10,595 nt of DNA from NCBI GenBank assembly GCA_020024765.1, contig JAHHTG010000039.1, positions 1-10,595 on the forward strand, in the 5' to 3' direction. Positions 6,024 to 10,595 of the stretch are shown piece by piece. How positions within the stretch are numbered: position 1 is the stretch's first letter; every line of letters starts with the position of its first letter. The notes under the pieces were generated by a model. That model did not search any database. It had not been told where the DNA came from and was given only the letters and a program-made list of their open reading frames with translations. Source of the DNA: Thomasclavelia sp. (GTDB lineage Bacteria > Bacillota_I > Bacilli_A > Erysipelotrichales > Erysipelotrichaceae). The position numbers and the translations under genes are program-made.

Positions 6024-7001
6024 ATGGATAAAGTCCTAGATATACAACACTTATATACAACTTTCAGTATTCAAAAGAAAGATTATGAGGTGTTACATGA
6101 TATTTCATTTTCAATTAATCGTAATGAAACAGTTTGCGTTGTAGGTGAATCAGGGTGTGGCAAATCAGTAACTACTTTATCTGTCATGCAACTTTTACCA
6201 AATAACGGAAAAATTAAAAGTGGATCAATCTATGTTGATGGTGTTGATTTAACCAAATTGCCAAAAAAAGAAGTTCGTAAATTCCGTGGCAAAAAGATGG
6301 GCATGATTTTCCAAGAGCCTATGACTGCTTTGAACCCCCTTTTAACAATTGGTTACCAACTTAGAGAGAATATTATTAATCATCGTGGTGTTTCAAAGAA
6401 AGATGCAGATGCAGTAGCGATTGAATATCTTGAAAAAGTTGGTATTGCCAATCCAGAACAACGTCTTAAACAATATCCATTCCAATTGAGTGGCGGTTTA
6501 AGACAAAGAATATTAATTGCAATGGTTTTAAGTGCTCAACCCGATTTATTAATCGCTGATGAACCAACAACAGCACTTGATGTTACAATTCAAAAACAAG
6601 TTCTATCCTTATTAAATAACCTAAAGAAGGATATGAATGCTGGTATTATGTTCATTACCCACGATTTAGGGGTTGTAGCAGAAATTGCAGATCGTGTTGT
6701 TGTTTTCTATGCTGGTCGTAAGGTCGAAGAGGGAACAACAGAACAAATTTTTAAGAATCCAAAACATCCATACACAATCGGATTAATGAAAGCAGTACCA
6801 AATGTAGATTTAGATGAATTTGATATTCAACCAATTCCTGGAACTTTCCCAAATATCACTGAAGAAATTTCAGGATGCCGTTTTAATCCAAGATGTCCGA
6901 GAGCTCACGAATGTGCTAAGTGTTTCAAAGAAGCTCCCGAAACAATTGAAATTGAAGAAGGGCATTATGTTGCTTGCCACTTAGCTAAAAAGGAGGGTTA
7001 A
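6024..7001 (+). CDS. oppD: Peptide ABC transporter ATP-binding protein, OppD/DppD type
   Basis: Cytoplasmic ATPase that powers import and pairs with the OppF-type subunit encoded next. 325 residues, normal length. Walker A is GESGCGKS at 41-48, the Q-loop Gln is residue 97 (MIFQEPMTALNP), the signature is LSGGLRQR at 155-162, Walker B ends in Asp179-Glu180, and the switch His is residue 213. The signature has Leu where LSGGQ has Gln, which I recall as frequent in OppD-type proteins. The C-terminal oligopeptide domain (Oligo_HPY type) has Cys at 285, 291, 297, 300 and 318 in the spacing of the CxFxPRC...C...ACH motif. In some family members this has been linked to an iron-sulfur cluster. Start supported by AGAAGGGGG 9-10 bases ahead of ATG. 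Two bases separate its stop from the next ATG, so the two ATPases are probably translationally coupled. Confidence 0.94.
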   Translation: MDKVLDIQHLYTTFSIQKKDYEVLHDISFSINRNETVCVVGESGCGKSVTTLSVMQLLPNNGKIKSGSIYVDGVDLTKLPKKEVRKFRGKKMGMIFQEPMTALNPLLTIGYQLRENIINHRGVSKKDADAVAIEYLEKVGIANPEQRLKQYPFQLSGGLRQRILIAMVLSAQPDLLIADEPTTALDVTIQKQVLSLLNNLKKDMNAGIMFITHDLGVVAEIADRVVVFYAGRKVEEGTTEQIFKNPKHPYTIGLMKAVPNVDLDEFDIQPIPGTFPNITEEISGCRFNPRCPRAHECAKCFKEAPETIEIEEGHYVACHLAKKEG

Positions 7002-7003
7002 TT

Positions 7004-8725
7004 ATGTCTCAAGATAAACTTTTGATCAACACTCGAAAATTAAAAAAATACTTTCCCGTGAGTAAAAATGTTAATTTAAAAGCCGTCGAAGATATTACGA
7101 TTGATATTTATGAAGGTGAAAAGTTTGGTGTTGTAGGTGAATCGGGATGTGGTAAATCAACCCTTGGTCGATTATTGTTGCAACTATATGATCAAACTTC
7201 TGGTTCTTGTGTTTATCACGGAAAATCAATTGAAGAATTAAATCCTAAATATATCCGTAAAGAAATTGCGAATTTAAAGAAATATCAAGAAACAGCTGAT
7301 AAATATTACAAAGAAAGCTTGGTTCAAGATAGCAAAGTAAAAAAATTAGAAACTCAAAGATTAGTTTATGATGTTAATGGTAGTCCAGCAGATGCGAAGA
7401 AATACGATAAGATATCAGTTGAAATCGCTAAGGCTGAATTTAAATCCAAAGAATTAAAGAAAAATGCGTCACGTCAACTAAGAGAAGGTTCACGTACTGT
7501 TGGTTCGTTAATTTTATGCGCAAATATTGATGAAATAGCTGATTTATTTAATAAGTCGCAAGATGAAGTTTCTAAAGTTCATGACATTTTAGGAACTTAC
7601 AATGATATTAAAAACAAATATGACAATAATATCGTATGGATTAACCATAAAGATACTGTCGACGATTATATTGATGAATTAATTTCTAAATCAGAATTAA
7701 ATGAAGCTGAAAAAGCACGTTTAAATGATTTGTATGAAATTAAAAATAAATTAAGAACAATCAATATTGATAACTTAAAGAAAGAAAATATTGGTTTAAA
7801 AGAAAAATTTAGTCAATTAGAAGTGGAAATTAAAGAACATCACGAAATGGCTGAATCATATCGTAAAAAGGCGTTTGAATATCGTGGAAAAAATATCTTG
7901 CCAATTACTGAAAGAACATTTGATCCTGAATATCAAGCGAAACTTGATGCAAACTATGAAACTGGTATTAATTTAAGCAAACTATCTAAGAGCGAAATGC
8001 GTATTATTCGTAAAGATATGCAAATGATTTTCCAAGATCCAGCTGCTTCGCTAGATCCTCGTCAGTCAATTGGTAAAGCAATTGAAGAAGTCTATATGAT
8101 TAATACTGATATGCCAAAACGTTTAAGAAAAGAAAAGGTTATGCAATTATTAACCAAAGTAGGTCTAAAACGTGAACACTATTATTCATACCCACATGCT
8201 TTATCTGGTGGGCAAAAACAACGTGTTGGTATTGCTCGTGCCATTGCATTAGATCCAAGTTTTATTGTTTTGGATGAAGCAGTATCGGCACTTGATGTTT
8301 CTGTTCAAGCTCAAGTATTACAATTGCTTAATGAATTAAGTGAAGAAAAAAATCTAACATACTTCTTCATTACACATGACCTAGGTGTTGTTAAACATTT
8401 CTGTGATCGTATCATGGTTATGTATCTTGGCAATATGTGTGAATTGGCTGATTCGAAGGAATTATTTAAACATCGTCTTCACCCATATACTGAAAGTTTA
8501 TTAGATTCAGTACCGCGTTTAGCAGTCGGTAAAGATCGTAAAGAAGTTGATGTCCTTGAAGGTGAAGTTCCTAGTGCGATGAACCCACCAAAAGGTTGTC
8601 CATTCCATACAAGATGTAAAAAATGTATGGCAATTTGTAAAAAAGAAAAACCAAAGTATTTTGAAGCAATGCCAAATCACTTTGTAGCATGTCATTTGTA
8701 TGACCAAAATCTTAAGGAGGAATAA
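7004..8725 (+). CDS. oppF: OppF/DppF-type ATP-binding protein with a large internal helical insertion
   Basis: Second ATPase of the importer. At 573 residues it is about 240 longer than ordinary OppF (about 310-330). Walker A GESGCGKST lies at 45-53 and the usual strand up to GKSIEELN (about 80) is normal. Residues about 81-322 are then extra. From about 323 the family text resumes (KLSKSEMRIIRKDMQMIFQDP, Q-loop Gln344), with signature LSGGQKQR 400-407, Walker B Asp424-Glu425, switch His458 and the Cys-rich C-terminal domain (Cys 532, 538, 541, 545, 563). So the ATPase motifs are all intact and an active enzyme is expected. The reading frame runs through without interruption and codon use of the insert looks like its neighbours. 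AGGAGGG precedes the ATG, inside the end of oppD. Its stop is two bases before the GGT start codon, with the GGT ribosome site inside its last codons. Confidence 0.92.
   Translation: MSQDKLLINTRKLKKYFPVSKNVNLKAVEDITIDIYEGEKFGVVGESGCGKSTLGRLLLQLYDQTSGSCVYHGKSIEELNPKYIRKEIANLKKYQETADKYYKESLVQDSKVKKLETQRLVYDVNGSPADAKKYDKISVEIAKAEFKSKELKKNASRQLREGSRTVGSLILCANIDEIADLFNKSQDEVSKVHDILGTYNDIKNKYDNNIVWINHKDTVDDYIDELISKSELNEAEKARLNDLYEIKNKLRTINIDNLKKENIGLKEKFSQLEVEIKEHHEMAESYRKKAFEYRGKNILPITERTFDPEYQAKLDANYETGINLSKLSKSEMRIIRKDMQMIFQDPAASLDPRQSIGKAIEEVYMINTDMPKRLRKEKVMQLLTKVGLKREHYYSYPHALSGGQKQRVGIARAIALDPSFIVLDEAVSALDVSVQAQVLQLLNELSEEKNLTYFFITHDLGVVKHFCDRIMVMYLGNMCELADSKELFKHRLHPYTESLLDSVPRLAVGKDRKEVDVLEGEVPSAMNPPKGCPFHTRCKKCMAICKKEKPKYFEAMPNHFVACHLYDQNLKEE
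7244..7969 (+). other. Insertion of about 240 residues within the OppF-type ATPase
   Basis: Covers residues about 81-322, lying between the Walker A half and the Q-loop. It is rich in Lys, Glu, Asp, Asn and Leu, and contains long helical-looking stretches with heptad-like hydrophobics: EIANLKKYQETADKYYKES near 87-105, then a middle segment around residues 170-235, and LKKENIGLKEKFSQLEVEIK near 258-277. No known domain motif, Cys pair or membrane segment was recognised. A coiled coil projecting from the nucleotide-binding domain is the most likely form. Edges are judged by eye and could be off by several residues. Confidence 0.8.
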
Positions 8726-8727
8726 TC

Positions 8728-10338
8728 ATGCAATTTAATCCTTTATTTCAAAATTATCCTTCCAATCGTTATTGTGTTACTGCACGTAACGGTATGGTTG
8801 CAACAGGATCAAATTTAGCTTCGGCTGCTGGCCTCGAAATCCTAAAAAAAGGTGGTAACGCAGTTGACGCAGCCATTGCGACAGCAGCATGTTTAACTGT
8901 AGTTGAGCCTACTGCAAATGGTCTTGGTAGCGATGCATTTGCTATTGTATGGATGAAAGACAAAATGTATGGACTAAATTCAACTGGTTATGCTCCCAAA
9001 AATATTAGTGCTGATAAAGTTAAGGACGAAGATGGGAAAATGCCTAAATATGGTTGGACACCAGTTACAGTACCTGGTGCGCCAAAAGCATGGGCTGAAT
9101 TATCAAAGCGTTTTGGCAATTTAACATTAAGTGAATGTCTTGAACCCGCGATTAAATACGCTAGTGAAGGTTATCCTTTAAGTCCGCTTTTATCTAAAAT
9201 GTTTAAAAGAGCAACAGATAAATTTAAAGTTGAATTTGAAGGAAAGAACGAATTTGATGAATGGTTTCGTACCTTCACTAAAGAAAATCGCGAATCTTAT
9301 GAATTTGGTGATGTGATTAAATTGCCTGATCATGCAAAAACACTAAAATTAATAGGTGAAACTTATGCCGAAGCTTTCTACAAAGGTGAAATAGCTGATG
9401 CAATTTGTAAACAAAGTGAACGTGATGGTGGCTTCTTTTCTAAATCGGATTTTGAAGATTTTGAAGCAATGTGGGTTGACCCAATTAAAGTTAATTACCG
9501 TGGATATGATGTTTGGGAAATTCCACCAAATGGCCAAGGTATTGTTGCTTTAATGACTTTAAATATCTTAAAAGAGTTTGAATTTACTCATAAAGATGAT
9601 GTTGAAGCATATCATAAACAGTTTGAAGCAATTAAAATGGCGTTTGCGGATGCAATGCATTATGTTACAGATCCAAAGTATATGAAGGTTGATTATAATG
9701 ATTTAATCAAACCAGAATTTGGAGCTAGCCGTGCTTTAGAAATCGAGGACTTTGCAAAAGATCCAGATTTTAAAGAAATGCCAAAAAGTGGTACTGTATA
9801 TCTTTGCACTGCTGATAAAGATGGCAATATGGTTTCATATATTCAAAGTAACTATATGGGCTTCGGTAGTGGAATTGTTATCGAAGGATATGGAATTGCT
9901 ATGCAAAACCGTGGTGCCGATTTCTCTTTAGATAAGAATCATTATAATTATCTACTACCTCGTAAGAAAACTTATCATACAATTATTCCAGGATTCTTAA
10001 CTAAAGATAATAAAGCTGTCGGTCCTTTTGGGGTAATGGGCGGCTATATGCAACCACAAGGTCATGTTCAAGTAATTATGAATATGATTGATTTCCATAT
10101 GAATCCACAAATGGCACTTGATTGTCCGCGTTGGCAATGGATGAATGGCAAGAAGTTTACTGTTGAACCAAATTTCAATAATGCAATTATGAATGAGCTT
10201 ATCGCCAAAGGACATGAAATAGAATATGCTCCAAATAGTATCTCATTTGGTCGAGGACAAGTAATTGTTAAGTTGGATAATGGCGTGCTTGTCGGAGGAA
10301 CGGAATCGCGTACTGATTCAAACATTGCTTGTTATTAA
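8728..10338 (+). CDS. ggt: Gamma-glutamyltransferase family protein, YwrD-type
   Basis: N-terminal nucleophile hydrolase that cleaves or transfers the gamma-glutamyl group of glutathione and similar peptides. It is made as one chain and self-cleaves before a Thr. By aligning the DKDGN segment with E. coli GGT, the nucleophile is Thr356 (SGTVYLCTADKDGN), which predicts a 355-residue large and a 181-residue small subunit. Other family text: GNAVDAAIATAACLTVVEPTANGLGSDAF near residues 40-70, SNYMGFGSGIV after the nucleophile, AMQNRGADFSLD, and the Gly438-Gly439 pair in FGVMGGYMQPQGH that matches the oxyanion-hole glycines. The SNYMGFGSG and MQPQGH forms fit YwrD-type members. Length (536) is normal. 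No signal peptide is seen, so it should act in the cytoplasm on imported peptide. AAGGAGG lies in the end of oppF, with a two-base gap after its stop. Whether its activity is transfer or hydrolysis, and on which peptide, is not known. Confidence 0.93.
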   Translation: MQFNPLFQNYPSNRYCVTARNGMVATGSNLASAAGLEILKKGGNAVDAAIATAACLTVVEPTANGLGSDAFAIVWMKDKMYGLNSTGYAPKNISADKVKDEDGKMPKYGWTPVTVPGAPKAWAELSKRFGNLTLSECLEPAIKYASEGYPLSPLLSKMFKRATDKFKVEFEGKNEFDEWFRTFTKENRESYEFGDVIKLPDHAKTLKLIGETYAEAFYKGEIADAICKQSERDGGFFSKSDFEDFEAMWVDPIKVNYRGYDVWEIPPNGQGIVALMTLNILKEFEFTHKDDVEAYHKQFEAIKMAFADAMHYVTDPKYMKVDYNDLIKPEFGASRALEIEDFAKDPDFKEMPKSGTVYLCTADKDGNMVSYIQSNYMGFGSGIVIEGYGIAMQNRGADFSLDKNHYNYLLPRKKTYHTIIPGFLTKDNKAVGPFGVMGGYMQPQGHVQVIMNMIDFHMNPQMALDCPRWQWMNGKKFTVEPNFNNAIMNELIAKGHEIEYAPNSISFGRGQVIVKLDNGVLVGGTESRTDSNIACY

Positions 10339-10347
10339 TTAAAAAAT

Positions 10348-10400
10348 AAAGATGATTATTGAAGGATTTATCATTCTAAAATAATCATCTTTTATTTATT
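10348..10400 (+). terminator. Intrinsic terminator of the transporter-GGT operon
   Basis: AAAGATGATTATT (10348-10360) pairs perfectly over 13 bp with AATAATCATCTTT (10380-10392) and a T-rich tail follows. It starts 10 bases after the GGT stop and closes the operon. Confidence 0.9.
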
Positions 10401-10532
10401 TTTAAGTGAATTTTCGAATTATATTAAGTACGCATAACATATCTTATACATGTTTTATTTTATAAATAAAAACCGTTAATTATCTAAAGACGAGTTAACT
10501 ATTCGATTTCTAAACAATTTATCTTTTTTACT

Positions 10533-10574
10533 AAAAAAATACCTTCTTCACTGGTTTAACCGGTGAAGAAGGTA
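10533..10574 (-). terminator. Intrinsic terminator of a convergent gene off the right edge
   Basis: Arms 10540-10556 and 10558-10574 are complementary over nearly their full 17 bases, with one G-T pair and a tight TTA turn. The run of seven A on the left (10533-10539) becomes a T-run on the - strand, so it terminates transcription coming from the right. A TGA in the - strand at 10582-10580 is a possible stop for that gene, but only four codons before it are visible. The 130 bases between 10401 and 10532 show nothing recognisable. Confidence 0.8.
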
Positions 10575-10595
10575 CAATGTCATAATGGTGTCTTT

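Noticed and set aside
7004..8725. OppF-type gene as two genes joined by a frameshift or as a pseudogene
   Set aside because: The frame is continuous, all ATPase motifs from both halves are present once, and the extra part lies in the middle of the domain and not at a junction of two complete proteins.
1..10595. CRISPR array, tRNA, rRNA or complete mobile element
   Set aside because: No regularly spaced direct repeats, no tRNA-like cloverleaf, no rRNA text and no transposase or integrase were seen on either strand.

Overview
The window is AT-rich and uses plain Shine-Dalgarno sites (AGGAGG-like) before most genes. TGA is a stop codon in the first permease gene and tryptophan is always TGG, so the code is the standard bacterial one. 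Protein styles (Bacillota-type peptide transporter, AIM24-family protein, lipoprotein nuclease with an NRCHL motif, YwrD-type gamma-glutamyltransferase) point to a low-GC Bacillota or a related free-living lineage such as Erysipelotrichales. The genus cannot be fixed from this sequence.

Left part (1-2058): three independent-looking genes, all on the + strand. First is the 3' end of a gene that resembles the catalytic-Cys half of a permuted papain-like (YiiX-type) family. Next is a complete AIM24/DUF124-family gene. Third is a secreted lipoprotein nuclease of the DNA/RNA non-specific endonuclease family. A weak terminator and then a long nested palindrome ending in a T-run lie between the AIM24 and nuclease genes. 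The nuclease has no convincing Shine-Dalgarno site.

Middle (2059-2592): a 534-base gene-poor stretch. It holds a strong terminator, a 44-codon open stretch on the - strand that may be a gene remnant, several palindromes, and a good promoter (TTTACA, 18-base spacer, TATAAT) for the large operon. Two related TGAAAAYATTTWCA sites and repeated TTTACA/TGTAAA motifs lie upstream of the promoter, and an inverted repeat overlaps its -10 box.

Right part (2593-10338): one tightly packed six-gene operon, with two permeases, a lipoprotein solute-binding protein, two ATPases and a cytoplasmic gamma-glutamyltransferase. It closes with a strong terminator. The gene order suggests import of small gamma-glutamyl peptides (glutathione is the obvious candidate) and cleavage inside the cell to release glutamate and an amino acid or Cys-Gly. 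The substrate is inferred. The second ATPase (OppF-like) is about 240 residues longer than usual because a helical, coiled-coil-like segment sits between the Walker A region and the Q-loop. This is the most unusual item in the window. At the right edge, a terminator reading on the - strand shows that a convergent gene ends just outside.
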